A DNA stretch of 64,000 bases from Bacillus_BD sp050389805 (GCF_050389805.1 NZ_CP130945.1:806001-870000), one strand, 5' to 3'; shown: positions 1-9,277, numbered from the stretch's first letter. Notes: a model not told the origin generated them from the sequence alone. Program-made: numbers and translations.

Positions 1-762
1 GACGGGGTTTATGAGATGATTCGTGTTTATAAAGGCAAACCTTTCAAGTTGAACGAGCATGTCGAACGATTGTTCAATAGTGCAAATGCCATTAACCTTC
101 CGTTAGAAAATGACAAATCCTATTTTATAGACTTAATCCTTCATACCATCAAAGTTTCAGGGCTTTTAGAATGTACGGTGTATCTTCAGATTACACGTGG
201 GATAGCAACACGAAATCATATCTTTCCTGATGTCCCAGTCTCCATTTCAATGACAGTGAAAGAAATCACTCCACTAGATCCAGCCCTATATGAAAATGGG
301 GTAAACGTCATTTTTCATGAGGATGAACGCTGGGCCAACTGCTACATTAAATCATTAAATCTTCTCCCGAATGTATTAGCGAGACAAAAGGCAAATGAAA
401 AAGGTTGTTTTGAAGCGATTTTATACCGTGATGAATGGGTAACAGAAGGCTCTAGTTCCAATGTGTTTATCGTAAAAAATGGTATCGTCTATACAACTCC
501 ATTATCGAAGAGGATTTTAGAAGGTGTAACACGTGGGGTTGTCATCCAAATCTGTAAAAAGCATGATATCCACTCCATAGAAAAGTCGTTTACTAAAAAT
601 CAATTACTAGATGCGGACGAAGTCTTTATCACGAATACTACGGGTGAGATTATTCCAATTGTTAAAGTGGACAATGTAAAAATTGGTCCAGGAATCCCAG
701 GTAAGGTAACGAAGAGGCTACATCGATTATTTATACAAGAAATAATGAATGAAATAGGATAA
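1..762 (+). CDS. dat: D-amino-acid (D-alanine) aminotransferase, 5' end missing
   Basis: PLP-dependent class IV aminotransferase that interconverts D-alanine and D-glutamate and so supplies peptidoglycan precursors. The frame is open from the first base (DGVYE precedes the first ATG at 16), so the start lies outside the window; about 253 codons are present, against roughly 280-290 for the family. The segment YIKSLNLLPN carries the expected Schiff-base lysine, followed by VTEGSSSNVF, which binds the cofactor phosphate. RG-x4-NHIFP and DERW before the lysine fit D-amino-acid transaminase better than IlvE or PabC. A dipeptidase gene follows 86 bp downstream in the same direction and is probably co-transcribed. 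Confidence 0.85.
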   Translation, partial: DGVYEMIRVYKGKPFKLNEHVERLFNSANAINLPLENDKSYFIDLILHTIKVSGLLECTVYLQITRGIATRNHIFPDVPVSISMTVKEITPLDPALYENGVNVIFHEDERWANCYIKSLNLLPNVLARQKANEKGCFEAILYRDEWVTEGSSSNVFIVKNGIVYTTPLSKRILEGVTRGVVIQICKKHDIHSIEKSFTKNQLLDADEVFITNTTGEIIPIVKVDNVKIGPGIPGKVTKRLHRLFIQEIMNEIG

Positions 763-848
763 TGTCGAGATGGAAAATAAAGAATATAATGAAGGTGATT
801 TGAAAAAACGTCGGCAATCAACGGTTATTTGAAATAGGGAGGCAACTG

Positions 849-1787
849 ATGAATATTATTGATCTACATTGCGACGCATTACTAAAGCTCCAGGAAGCCA
901 AAGGAACACTTTCTTTCGCGAATTCTCCTGAATTGCATACAAACAAGGAACGATTAAAAAAAGGGAAAGTAAAGGTTCAATGCTTTGCAATCTTCATTGA
1001 ACCAGACGTACCTTCTGATCAAAAGTTCCAGGTGGCACTTGAACAAGTTCATTATTTCTACGATGAAATCCTCGGAAAAAATCCTGAGATGAAGCAAATA
1101 AAACGATGGAGTGATTTCGATACGTTAAAAGATGGTGAAATCGGAACCATGTTGACCCTTGAAGGAGTTGAGGCAATTGGAAACGATTTGAAAAAACTCA
1201 ATATCCTTTATCAGTTAGGAGTAAGATCCATTGGTCTAACGTGGAATCATGCGAACCTCGCAGCAGATGGCGCCGAAGAACCAAGAGGTGGGGGTCTAAC
1301 GGTATTTGGTAAGGAAATTGTTCGTTGGAATAATGAACATCACCTTCTTACCGATGTTTCCCATTTATGTGAAAAATCCTTCTGGGATGTGATGGAATTA
1401 GCAAAGTTTCCAATCGCGAGTCACTCTAATGCACATAAACTTTGTAACCATCCAAGGAATTTAACCGATGAACAGGCAAGGGCCATGTTTAAGAAAGGCG
1501 GGATGATTCATGTCGTCTATTACCCTAAATTTATTAGAGATGAGGGTTCCGCATCGATTGACGACTTAATTGCTCATATTGATCATTTTTGTTCATTAGG
1601 AGGCAAAAAACAGATTGGTCTTGGTTCAGACTTTGACGGAATTTCCTTTTATGTTAAAGATTTAGAAGATGCGTCTAAAAGCCAAAACGTGATTGAAAAA
1701 TTATTACGTTATTTCAAGGAAGATGAAGTTAAGGGATTTGCTTATCAAAATTTCCTCGACCATCGTCCAGATGATATGGTAAAATAA
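849..1787 (+). CDS. M19-family (renal/membrane-type) dipeptidase
   Basis: Zinc dipeptidase of the amidohydrolase fold, 312 residues, the usual size for the family. The N-terminal HCD (residues 7-9) is the HxD zinc site, Glu in LTLEGVEAIG (about residue 105) is the bridging ligand position, and SHSNAH and GLGSDFDG near residues 192 and 258 supply later metal and substrate residues. No signal peptide is visible, so it should be cytoplasmic. The start is preceded by AGGGAGG at good spacing. Members cleave dipeptides, including ones with D-residues; lying after dat suggests a role in recycling D-amino-acid-containing peptides, which is inference. Confidence 0.85.
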   Translation: MNIIDLHCDALLKLQEAKGTLSFANSPELHTNKERLKKGKVKVQCFAIFIEPDVPSDQKFQVALEQVHYFYDEILGKNPEMKQIKRWSDFDTLKDGEIGTMLTLEGVEAIGNDLKKLNILYQLGVRSIGLTWNHANLAADGAEEPRGGGLTVFGKEIVRWNNEHHLLTDVSHLCEKSFWDVMELAKFPIASHSNAHKLCNHPRNLTDEQARAMFKKGGMIHVVYYPKFIRDEGSASIDDLIAHIDHFCSLGGKKQIGLGSDFDGISFYVKDLEDASKSQNVIEKLLRYFKEDEVKGFAYQNFLDHRPDDMVK

Positions 1788-1949
1788 TCGACAATATTCT
1801 ACCTTTTTTCTCAATTATTTTACAATGTCCTTTTATAAAAAACATTTGTCCACAATAGATGGAATTATGTATTGCAATTTTTATGAAAAGAGTGGATAAT
1901 AGAAAAATAAATTTCTACGAAAAATAAAATCTATGTGGGAGATGACGAA

Positions 1950-3311
1950 ATGAAAGTAGCAAAATTTGGTGGGAGTTCCTTAGCGTCGGGTAAGCAATTA
2001 GAAAAAGTATATCAAATCGTTTTGTCAGATCCTGAACGAAAAGTAATTGTCGTTTCAGCACCAGGTAAGCGACATGGAGATGATATAAAAGTAACGGACC
2101 TTCTCATTACGATGGGTGAGAAATCTTTAAAAGGGGAATCTGTACAGCAGGAATTAGAGGCAGTTGTTGAACGGTATGCTCAAATTGCTAAAGAATTAAC
2201 TCTTAATGAAGAGATCATTGATAAAATTCGCAAGAACTTAATCGATCTCATTAACGGAGATAAAAGCGAGCCTACTTTATATATAGAAGCCCTAAAAGCA
2301 GCGGGTGAGGATAATAATGCAAAATTAGTTGCGGCCTTTTTTAATGCACGTGGAAAAGAAGCTCATTATGTGAATCCGAAAGAAGCTGGCCTGTTTGTAA
2401 CAAATGAGCCTGGAAATGCTCAAGTTCTCCCAGAGTCTTATGAAAATTTATATCGTTTGCGTGATCGAAGCGGCATTTTAATCGTTCCAGGATTCTTTGG
2501 CTATAGCAAAGACGGTTCTGTTCTGACGTTCTCACGAAGTGGTTCAGATATTACAGGTTCAATTCTAGCCAATGGTGTAAAGGCGGACTTATATGAGAAC
2601 TTCACAGATGTGGATGCCGTTTATTCTGTTAATCCAAGTATTGTAAAGCAACCGAAGGAAATTAGTGAGTTAACCTATCGTGAAATGCGCGAGCTATCCT
2701 ATGCTGGGTTCTCTGTTTTCCATGACGAGGCTTTGATCCCTGCTTTTCGTGCTGGCATTCCAGTGAATGTGAAGAATACCAATAATCCATCTGCACCAGG
2801 AACGCGAATCGTTAACAATCGCGAAAATAAAAATGGTCCAGTTATTGGGATTGCTAGTGATGACGGCTTCTGTAGTATCTATATAAGTAAATATATGATG
2901 AATCGCGAAATTGGCTTTGGGCGTAAGTTATTACAAATTCTTGAAGATTACGGCATGAGCTATGAGCACATCCCATCAGGCATTGATGATATGACCGTTA
3001 TTTTACGAGAGCATCAATTAAATGAGGAAACAGAAGCAGAAGTCTTACAACGAATTAAAGATGAACTACACGCAGATGAAGTAACCATTGAACGTCATCT
3101 TGCGTTGATTATGGTCGTTGGAGAAGGAATGCGACATAATGTTGGAACGACATCTAGAGCCTCAAAAGCGTTAGCACAGGAAGGAATCAATATTGATATG
3201 ATTAACCAAGGTTCTTCTGAAGTAAGCATGATGTTTGGTGTGAAAGCTCATGATGAAAAAAGAGCGGTTCAAGCATTATACAATGAATTCTTTGCTAAAG
3301 TATTAGCTTAA
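1950..3311 (+). CDS. Aspartokinase, monofunctional class III type (YclM-like)
   Basis: Phosphorylates aspartate in the first step of the lysine/threonine/methionine pathway. Residues 1-9, MKVAKFGGSS, are the kinase nucleotide-binding start; SRSGSDITGSIL near residue 200 binds aspartate and ATP; two C-terminal ACT-like stretches (from about residue 300, including VGEGMRHNVGTTSRA) would bind the feedback amino acid. The ATG at 1950 is preferred over the in-frame GTG at 1935, because GGGAGA sits about 8 nt before the ATG. Length 453 matches B. subtilis AK III. Homoserine dehydrogenase lies downstream but behind its own promoter and riboswitch. Confidence 0.88.
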   Translation: MKVAKFGGSSLASGKQLEKVYQIVLSDPERKVIVVSAPGKRHGDDIKVTDLLITMGEKSLKGESVQQELEAVVERYAQIAKELTLNEEIIDKIRKNLIDLINGDKSEPTLYIEALKAAGEDNNAKLVAAFFNARGKEAHYVNPKEAGLFVTNEPGNAQVLPESYENLYRLRDRSGILIVPGFFGYSKDGSVLTFSRSGSDITGSILANGVKADLYENFTDVDAVYSVNPSIVKQPKEISELTYREMRELSYAGFSVFHDEALIPAFRAGIPVNVKNTNNPSAPGTRIVNNRENKNGPVIGIASDDGFCSIYISKYMMNREIGFGRKLLQILEDYGMSYEHIPSGIDDMTVILREHQLNEETEAEVLQRIKDELHADEVTIERHLALIMVVGEGMRHNVGTTSRASKALAQEGINIDMINQGSSEVSMMFGVKAHDEKRAVQALYNEFFAKVLA

Positions 3312-3314
3312 TTC

Positions 3315-3342
3315 TTGTAATAATTCTAATTTCCGATATAAT
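3315..3342 (+). promoter_or_regulatory. Sigma-A-type promoter before the S-box leader
   Basis: TTGTAA at 3315-3320 and a perfect TATAAT at 3337-3342 are separated by 16 bp. It begins right after the aspartokinase stop codon and about 30 bp before the riboswitch aptamer, so it should drive the riboswitch-controlled hom transcript. Confidence 0.65.
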
Positions 3343-3373
3343 TAAATTATTAATTATAAATAATATTCGAATA

Positions 3374-3480
3374 CTCTTATCCAGAGTGGCGGAGGGACAG
3401 ACCCAATGAAGCCCGGCAACCATCAAGTGACCCTTGAAAAGGTGCTAATTTCTGCAGAAGTAATTCTGAAAGATAAGAGG
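3374..3480 (+). promoter_or_regulatory. SAM-I (S-box) riboswitch aptamer
   Basis: The leader contains the conserved S-box blocks in order: P1 arm CTCTTATC (3374-3381), GAGGGAC, CCAATGAAGCCCGGCAACC, AAGGTGCTAATTTCTGCAG and GAAAGATAAGAG, whose last eight bases pair with the first arm. A rho-independent terminator follows at 3501-3538. Binding of S-adenosylmethionine stabilises P1 and lets the terminator form, reducing hom expression. The block order and sequences leave little doubt about the class. Confidence 0.96.
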
Positions 3481-3500
3481 AGGAATAACATAGATATGTT

Positions 3501-3538
3501 AAAAAGACCTCTTCTTATTTGTTGAAGAGGTCTTTTTG
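3501..3538 (+). terminator. S-box expression-platform terminator
   Basis: AAAAAGACCTCTTC pairs with GAAGAGGTCTTTTT across a short loop. The GAUAAGAGG end of the aptamer can compete for the CCUCUUCUUAU segment, giving the alternative antiterminator, as expected for transcriptional S-box control. Confidence 0.93.
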
Positions 3539-3586
3539 TAAACAAAAATAGTAAAGCTTATATAAACGAGGAGAGGAAGATGGTTC

Positions 3587-4582
3587 ATGTCAGCTATTCA
3601 TGTCGCATTGTTAGGTCTAGGCACAGTAGGAAAAGGCGTACTTGAAACCATTCATACACACCAAGAACGCTTACAATTTGCATTAGGGAAACCTGTGAAA
3701 GTAACAGCTGTCCTAGTGCGAAATGTAAACAAGCACACCATTCAGGATGAAACGATTTTATTAACTGACCAATTTGAAGACCTTCAATTGGAAAAAGCAG
3801 ATGTTGTGATTGACGCAATCGTAGGTGTAGAACCTGGTTTTACATATGTGAGAAAGGCCATTGAAAAAGGCTGCCATGTCATTACAGCCAATAAAGAAAT
3901 GTTTGCTCATCACGGTAAAGAATTAATGGAATTAGCGAGAAAACATCACGTATCGATTGGATTCGAGGCAACGGTTGGTGGAGGGATCCCAGTTATTCAA
4001 ACTCTTCGCAAACTATTGAATATAAATAGAATTACAAAAGTTGAAGGAGTTATAAATGGGACGTCAAACTTTATTTTGACAAATATGAGGGAAAAAGGTC
4101 TTTCTTTTGAAGAAGTATTAAAGACGGCTCAAGAAAGTGGGTACGCGGAAGCAGATCCAACAAATGATGTGGAGGGATTCGATGCCTATTTTAAGGCACT
4201 CGTCTTAAGCCATGTTGTTTTTGGCGAAGTTCCCAAACCAGAACATACAGTTCGTAAAGGAATTTCTCAGATTAAAATTGAAGACATCAATCATGCAACC
4301 TCTTTAGGATTAAAATATAAACACATTGCAAAGTTAGAAAAACAAGGTGATGTGATTACGTGTAATGTTGAGCCAGTGCTTATATCAAATGACCATCCAT
4401 TTTATAGTGTTGAAGGGGTGCAAAATGCGGTTTCGATTGATGCCGACATTGTTGGAAATATCACCTTGTTAGGTCCAGGTGCAGGGAAGCTTCCAACGGC
4501 AAGTGCGGTCATTGAAGATTTCCTACATCTATATCAAGAACAATCACTTTCTTATCTAAAACAACAACCGCTTGAAGTTTAA
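3587..4582 (+). CDS. hom: Homoserine dehydrogenase without the C-terminal ACT domain
   Basis: NAD(P)-dependent reduction of aspartate semialdehyde to homoserine, the branch point to methionine and threonine. The Rossmann motif GLGTVGKG is at residues 10-17, and the catalytic-domain signature NGTSNFIL is near residue 157. At 331 residues it stops about 100 short of the 430-residue Bacillus enzyme and lacks the regulatory ACT domain. Control therefore appears to act at the RNA level through the S-box, which would tie it to methionine supply. The start at 3587 has GAGGAGAGGAAG upstream; an earlier ATG at 3580 is out of frame. Confidence 0.9.
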   Translation: MSAIHVALLGLGTVGKGVLETIHTHQERLQFALGKPVKVTAVLVRNVNKHTIQDETILLTDQFEDLQLEKADVVIDAIVGVEPGFTYVRKAIEKGCHVITANKEMFAHHGKELMELARKHHVSIGFEATVGGGIPVIQTLRKLLNINRITKVEGVINGTSNFILTNMREKGLSFEEVLKTAQESGYAEADPTNDVEGFDAYFKALVLSHVVFGEVPKPEHTVRKGISQIKIEDINHATSLGLKYKHIAKLEKQGDVITCNVEPVLISNDHPFYSVEGVQNAVSIDADIVGNITLLGPGAGKLPTASAVIEDFLHLYQEQSLSYLKQQPLEV

Positions 4583-4726
4583 AAAGTCTTAATAAGTGTT
4601 TGTTCGTTTCCCATTAGAGTAAAATGAATTTAAGTCTTGTCCGAATAATGGTATATTCGGACAAGGATGGGAGAACAAGCCATAAAAGATAGAGAGTCTT
4701 TTTATTTAAATCGAAAGAAGATTTTA

Positions 4727-6079
4727 CTATAGTGCTTGTTTAATACCTTTGATAAACTCTTCTGTAGCTATGTCGAGCTCTTTCAAATAATCCGTAATTG
4801 AACTTCGGTCTCCGTGATTAACATCGTGAACAATCGCTTTTGTGAGCGTATGAATTTTCCTATGAGGCTCTATTAATTTCTTCATGTCCGATGGAACATC
4901 GTGAGTTGAGACAAACCTTCCAAAAGTACACATTTCATGGCTTTGAATATTCTCTTCGTCTATTGTTTCAAAGCCGCATACAGCATTATAGGCTTTCCAT
5001 CTCCATAATAAATGTTCAGAAGCAACAGGGATAAGCATTTGGTTTCCTTTGAAATCTTTGAAAAAAGGTAGTGCTGTTTTTCGTGCATGTTCAGCGATAG
5101 AACTTATAGAATAGATTCCTTGACCTGTTTTTAATACGATATCATTTAATACGCTTGTGTGTTCATTAATTTCACTTATGCGAGCTGATGCTTCTTGGGT
5201 TGCCGCCGTTTGTTCTTCCGCATTAGCAGAAATATTTTCAAAAGTGGAATTCATATCTTTTAATAATTCTTTAATTTGATCAATAGAACTGATCGCTTCA
5301 GAAGATTGCTCTTTTCCAAACGAAAAGACACTTATTGCCTCATTAAGCTTTTCATTGGATTGATCAATTTCCTCACGTAAATGAACGAACATATTATTGA
5401 TAAAATCGACCGATTCCTTTGTATTCTGTGCAAGTTTCTTTATTTCATTTGCTACAACTGCAAATCCTCTACCGGCATCTCCTGATCTAGCTGCTTCAAT
5501 ACTTGCATTTAATGAAAGAAGATTTGTTTTTTCAGCCACACTTTTAATGATATTGACTACCTTATCAATTTCTCTTGTTTGTTCTACGACAAATTGCATA
5601 TTGGTTTGGACCTTTCCCATACTTTGAAAGGAATCATTGATATAGGAAAAAGAGGTATTGATTTTATTAAGGATGTTTTCAGATAAATCAATTGTATTTT
5701 TTGTTTTACTAAGTGAATGCTGTACATAATTAGCAATTTCCTCACTAGAAGCACTCATCTCTTCACTTGTTGCAGTTATCTCCTGAATAGAATTTTTTTG
5801 AATAGAAATATGATCAACCATATCTTTTACATAAGTCATATTTGTGACATATTCAATAAGCTCACTGTTTAATAGAAACAGCTCCCTTACTTGATCATTT
5901 TTCAATTCTAATAGCTTGTTTATACCACGTACTAATTCTGTGTCTCCCTGTAAATAAGCAGAATGGTTGGAAACACCATAGTTTGCGTTTAATTCGTATA
6001 TTTTTTCTAATTCTTGGATGATCCTATTTTGCTCATCAAGCTGCTCTTGATTTCTTGAGGTTTTTTTAAAATGTAGCAT
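4727..6079 (-). CDS. Cytoplasmic methyl-accepting chemoreceptor with C-terminal CZB zinc-binding domain
   Basis: Soluble chemotaxis receptor of 450 residues with no transmembrane segment or HAMP domain. Residues 100-330 form the MCP signalling coiled coil, with the conserved hairpin tip around residues 180-225 (EKTNLLSLNASIEAARSG then GFAVVANEI). Residues 350-450 fit the chemoreceptor zinc-binding domain: His356, Cys384 (in SHEMCTFGRF), His406 and His410 are plausible ligands. Such proteins in other bacteria sense zinc, hypochlorite or metabolic state; the ligand here is unknown. A perfect cre site lies 34-47 bp upstream of the start, implying CcpA control. Confidence 0.88.
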   Translation of the reverse strand: MLHFKKTSRNQEQLDEQNRIIQELEKIYELNANYGVSNHSAYLQGDTELVRGINKLLELKNDQVRELFLLNSELIEYVTNMTYVKDMVDHISIQKNSIQEITATSEEMSASSEEIANYVQHSLSKTKNTIDLSENILNKINTSFSYINDSFQSMGKVQTNMQFVVEQTREIDKVVNIIKSVAEKTNLLSLNASIEAARSGDAGRGFAVVANEIKKLAQNTKESVDFINNMFVHLREEIDQSNEKLNEAISVFSFGKEQSSEAISSIDQIKELLKDMNSTFENISANAEEQTAATQEASARISEINEHTSVLNDIVLKTGQGIYSISSIAEHARKTALPFFKDFKGNQMLIPVASEHLLWRWKAYNAVCGFETIDEENIQSHEMCTFGRFVSTHDVPSDMKKLIEPHRKIHTLTKAIVHDVNHGDRSSITDYLKELDIATEEFIKGIKQAL

Positions 6080-6112
6080 GGTATTAGTTCCTCCATCATT
6101 TCATGTCATATC

Positions 6113-6126
6113 TGTTAACGCTTACA
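6113..6126 (-). promoter_or_regulatory. cre (CcpA operator) upstream of the chemoreceptor gene
   Basis: On the minus strand the sequence TGTAAGCGTTAACA matches the B. subtilis cre consensus TGWAARCGYTWNCW at all 14 positions. It lies between the chemoreceptor start codon and the likely promoter region, where bound CcpA would repress by blocking polymerase. Confidence 0.8.
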
Positions 6127-6137
6127 GGATTACTTTT

Positions 6138-6151
6138 GTATACTAGTATAC
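6138..6151. repeat. Perfect 14-bp palindrome in the chemoreceptor promoter region
   Basis: GTATACTAGTATAC is a perfect palindrome 12 bp from the cre site. It may be an operator or simply overlap the -10 region; no regulator can be named. Confidence 0.35.
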
Positions 6152-6229
6152 TATATTTTTTCTTGTGTAATAAACAATTTTTGTTAACATAGCATCATGA
6201 AACATTTTAATGAGGAAATATAGAAGCAG

Positions 6230-6263
6230 AAAAAGAGTCGGATGATCATCCGACTCTTTTTTG
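6230..6263 (-). terminator. Rho-independent terminator of the MFS gene
   Basis: AAAAGAGTCGGATGATCATCCGACTCTTTT is a perfect stem flanked by A and T runs. It serves the minus-strand MFS transcript and could work in either direction. Confidence 0.9.
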
Positions 6264-6274
6264 CAATGCCTAAT

Positions 6275-7498
6275 TTAACCGAACTTTACTGATTCCTTGA
6301 TCTTTTTCATCTGATGATGAACGGAAGTTAATAAGATAAAACCACCTAATACCAACAAAAGACTGGTTGTTAAGAAAACAGATGAGAAGCCAAAATACCC
6401 TGAAATCATTCCGCCCATTGAAGGTCCAATTAGATTACCTAGAAATTGAAGACTGGTATTATAACCGAGAACTTCCCCTTGAATGGCAATCGGAGCTTCT
6501 TGACGAATATAGGCCACCCGAAGCGGAATCAGTCCACCCATTGTGATTCCTAACAAAAAACGAATGAGCAAAAGCTGCCAATACTCTGTAATAAAGGCAC
6601 CTGGTAAATAAATGATCCCAGCGGCGAATAAAAGGATAATCAGAATTTTGACATACCCAAAACGGTCACCTAAACCACCCCATCTTTTTGCCATTAATAA
6701 GCTTCCTAACCCTGCGGCAGAAAAGGCCATGCCTGAGAAAAATGCGAGATTCGCATCCCCATGAAGCTCGTTAACAAATAATGCTAAAATCGGTTGAATA
6801 CTAAAATTAGCGACTTGAATTAATGTAGATAGGAGAAGTACAGTAATCATGATAGGGTTATGAATGATGCGCTTGATTACTTCAATTCTTGAGTACTTTT
6901 TCTTTAACTCATTTTTTGAGCCCAGCTTAAATTCCTTTGTTGTAAAAACGAGAGTAGCTGAAATTAAGATGAGAAAAGAGGTCAATTTAAATGTAGTTGA
7001 GAATCCTACCGCATCTGCTAGCATTCCTCCGAAAAGCGGACCCATTAGACTACCTGTAATATTCCCTGTTTGCAGGGTGCCAAGCGCTCGCCCAGCAACT
7101 TCCTTCGGTGTTTGTGTTGAAATATAAGCTTGAGAAGTTGGGATAAAACCAGTAAAGATGCCACTAAAAAACCTTAACAAAAATAACTCCCAAACAGATG
7201 TAACAAAACCCATTAAAAATAGGGAGGTTGCAAGTCCCGTCCCTGAGAAAATAAGAATCTTTTTCCGTCCATACTTATCACCAATTCTCCCCCATATCGG
7301 TGCAAAGATAAAGGCGGTTAAAAACGTGATCGCAAAACATAAACCGGCCCATTGTTGAATATAAGCATCTGAGTAGTTTCCAAATGAAGCGATATATAAG
7401 GAAATAAAGGGAAGAATCATCGTCATACTTGAACCAACAAAAAAGTTTGCAAACCACATAATTCTTAAATTACGTTTTGCAATTCGATGGTCTAACAT
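6275..7498 (-). CDS. MFS multidrug-type efflux transporter
   Basis: Major facilitator with about 12 hydrophobic segments in 407 residues. Motif A, GRIGDKYGRKK, lies between helices 2 and 3, and a related GGLGDRFGYVK stands at the equivalent place in the second half. The overall pattern is that of the MdtG/Blt/YfmO drug:proton antiporters; substrate unknown. A start at 7498 (MLDHRIAKRN) is chosen because GAAAGAAG lies upstream; the longer frame from 7555 has no ribosome binding site and would add a non-conserved stretch. It stands alone and ends at its own terminator. Confidence 0.82.
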   Translation of the reverse strand: MLDHRIAKRNLRIMWFANFFVGSSMTMILPFISLYIASFGNYSDAYIQQWAGLCFAITFLTAFIFAPIWGRIGDKYGRKKILIFSGTGLATSLFLMGFVTSVWELFLLRFFSGIFTGFIPTSQAYISTQTPKEVAGRALGTLQTGNITGSLMGPLFGGMLADAVGFSTTFKLTSFLILISATLVFTTKEFKLGSKNELKKKYSRIEVIKRIIHNPIMITVLLLSTLIQVANFSIQPILALFVNELHGDANLAFFSGMAFSAAGLGSLLMAKRWGGLGDRFGYVKILIILLFAAGIIYLPGAFITEYWQLLLIRFLLGITMGGLIPLRVAYIRQEAPIAIQGEVLGYNTSLQFLGNLIGPSMGGMISGYFGFSSVFLTTSLLLVLGGFILLTSVHHQMKKIKESVKFG

Positions 7499-7686
7499 GT
7501 GAGTAACACTTCTTTCATAAATGTAAATTGTATATAGAGACTTATTAATAATCATAGACCAATCAAAATGAAAATCAAGGAAACTGCTTTTCTCTTTTAA
7601 AAATAAACGAGAAAGAAGGAGGGAAAGTAATTATATCAAAATAATTTATTGATAATTTAAAATGGATAAAAAATTTAAATAATATA

Positions 7687-7715
7687 TTGACGTTAATCTG
7701 ATTCTGTTATATATT
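7687..7715 (+). promoter_or_regulatory. Sigma-A-type promoter for the alanine symporter
   Basis: TTGACG and TATATT are separated by 17 bp. The promoter lies about 190 bp before the symporter gene, leaving an AT-rich leader in which no known riboswitch is recognised; a short CTGCC/GGCAG hairpin occurs near 7852-7866. Confidence 0.55.
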
Positions 7716-7748
7716 TAATTTGGTAGATATTATACTGTTATACAACAT

Positions 7749-7762
7749 ATGTAAGCGTTTAA
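7749..7762 (+). promoter_or_regulatory. Near-consensus cre site in the symporter leader
   Basis: TGTAAGCGTTTAAA and its neighbours match the cre consensus except at the penultimate C. Located downstream of the predicted promoter, it could allow CcpA roadblock repression. One mismatch, so only moderately supported. Confidence 0.4.
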
Positions 7763-7909
7763 AATGTTTTTATATTTTCCGGAAAAATGTATAATAAAAG
7801 TAGATGGAATATTCATACAATAGGATAGGCTATTTTAAGTAGTTGTTTTACTGCCGTAATGGCAGATTAGTTATTTTATATTATTTAAGAAGAAGGGCTG
7901 GTGAATTGC

Positions 7910-9265
7910 ATGACTGATTTTTTAAATTGGTTAAGTGGTGTTGTATGGGGACCACCAACACTCATTTTAATCGTAGGAACAGGACTTTTATTAACGATTC
8001 GTTTAGGCTTTTATCAATTTAGTAGTTTGCCATACGCGTTAAAACTTGCCTTTTCAAAAAAACAAGACAAGACTTCTGAAGGAGATATTTCTCATTTCCA
8101 ATCCTTAATGACGGCATTAGCTGCTACGATTGGAACGGGTAATATTGCTGGGGTTGCAACTGCGGTTGTACTCGGAGGTCCTGGTGCTGTATTTTGGATG
8201 TGGATTACAGCTCTTGTGGGAATGGCAACAAAGTATGCGGAAGCCATACTAGCTGTAAAGTACCGTGTGAATAAAAATGGCCAAATGGCTGGTGGACCGA
8301 TGTACTACATTGAAAAAGGCCTTGGCTGGAAATGGCTGGCTGTGTTATTCGCTTTATTCGGTTCAGTAGCGGCCTTTGGAATTGGAAGCTCTGTTCAGTC
8401 TAACTCCGTAGCAGCAGCTGTTCAAGAGAGCATGGGGATCAATCCTTGGATTACAGGTGTTATTTTAACTGTTTTTACAGCATTAGTTATTTTAGGTGGA
8501 ATTAAGAGTATCGGAAGAGTTACTTCTATTTTTGTACCGATTATGGCCATTTTTTATATTTTAGGTGGATTAGTTATTATCGTTATGAATGTAGATTTAC
8601 TTCCACATGCATTGGGGCTTATTTTTACTGATGCATTTACAGGTCAAGCAGTAGCAGGTGGCGCTATTGGTGCGGTTATCCGTTGGGGGGTTGCTCGTGG
8701 TGTTTTCTCAAATGAGGCTGGTATGGGTTCAGCACCAATTGCAGCAGCTGCAGCAAAGACAGATCATCCTGGACGCCAAGCTTTAATTTCAATGACAGGA
8801 ACTTTCTTAGATACGATAATTGTTTGTTCAATCACAGGGATTACGCTCGTTATGGGTGGACTCTATATTGGCAATGGAGATTTAACAGGTGCTGCACTAA
8901 CAACACAAACATTCAATTCAATGCTTCCTGGAGGCGGTTGGATTGTCACCATCGGCATCATTTTCTTTGCATATTCAACGGTTCTAGGTTGGGCTTATTA
9001 TGGTGAAAAATGTTTTGAATACTTGTTTGGTACTAAATCCATTACCGTTTATCGTATTGTTTATGTGACAACCGTTCTAGTCGGTGCTGGGATGAATTTA
9101 GGCTTAGTTTGGACAATTGCTGATATTTTCAATGGATTAATGGCTATTCCAAACTTAATCGGATTAGCACTATTATCTGGAGTCGTTGTTGCTGAAACAA
9201 GATCCTTCAAAAAGCTTCGAGCGGAAGAAAAATTACAAGCACGCAGTAATAATATTTCGGTTTAA
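7910..9265 (+). CDS. Sodium:alanine (AGCS family) symporter
   Basis: Sodium-coupled uptake of alanine or glycine across the cytoplasmic membrane. About 451 residues with around ten hydrophobic helices. Family signatures are GTGNIAGVATAVVLGGPGAVFWMW in the first third (the Na/substrate site region), MAGGPMYYIEKGLG, and GVARGVFSNEAGMGSAP. The ATG at 7910 lies 12 nt after AAGGG; a GTG at 7901 in the same frame is only 3 nt from it, so the start is uncertain by three codons. Single-gene unit ending in a strong terminator. Confidence 0.9.
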   Translation: MTDFLNWLSGVVWGPPTLILIVGTGLLLTIRLGFYQFSSLPYALKLAFSKKQDKTSEGDISHFQSLMTALAATIGTGNIAGVATAVVLGGPGAVFWMWITALVGMATKYAEAILAVKYRVNKNGQMAGGPMYYIEKGLGWKWLAVLFALFGSVAAFGIGSSVQSNSVAAAVQESMGINPWITGVILTVFTALVILGGIKSIGRVTSIFVPIMAIFYILGGLVIIVMNVDLLPHALGLIFTDAFTGQAVAGGAIGAVIRWGVARGVFSNEAGMGSAPIAAAAAKTDHPGRQALISMTGTFLDTIIVCSITGITLVMGGLYIGNGDLTGAALTTQTFNSMLPGGGWIVTIGIIFFAYSTVLGWAYYGEKCFEYLFGTKSITVYRIVYVTTVLVGAGMNLGLVWTIADIFNGLMAIPNLIGLALLSGVVVAETRSFKKLRAEEKLQARSNNISV

Positions 9266-9277
9266 AAATCTTAGATG

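Noticed and set aside
770..832. 20-codon frame between dat and the dipeptidase gene
   Set aside because: Too short and without a ribosome binding site; more likely spacer.
1788..1949. Possible lysine riboswitch before aspartokinase
   Set aside because: None of the conserved L-box blocks is present in the 160-bp leader.
7716..7909. Possible glycine riboswitch before the alanine/glycine symporter
   Set aside because: Glycine aptamer core sequences are missing; only a small hairpin and a cre-like site are visible.
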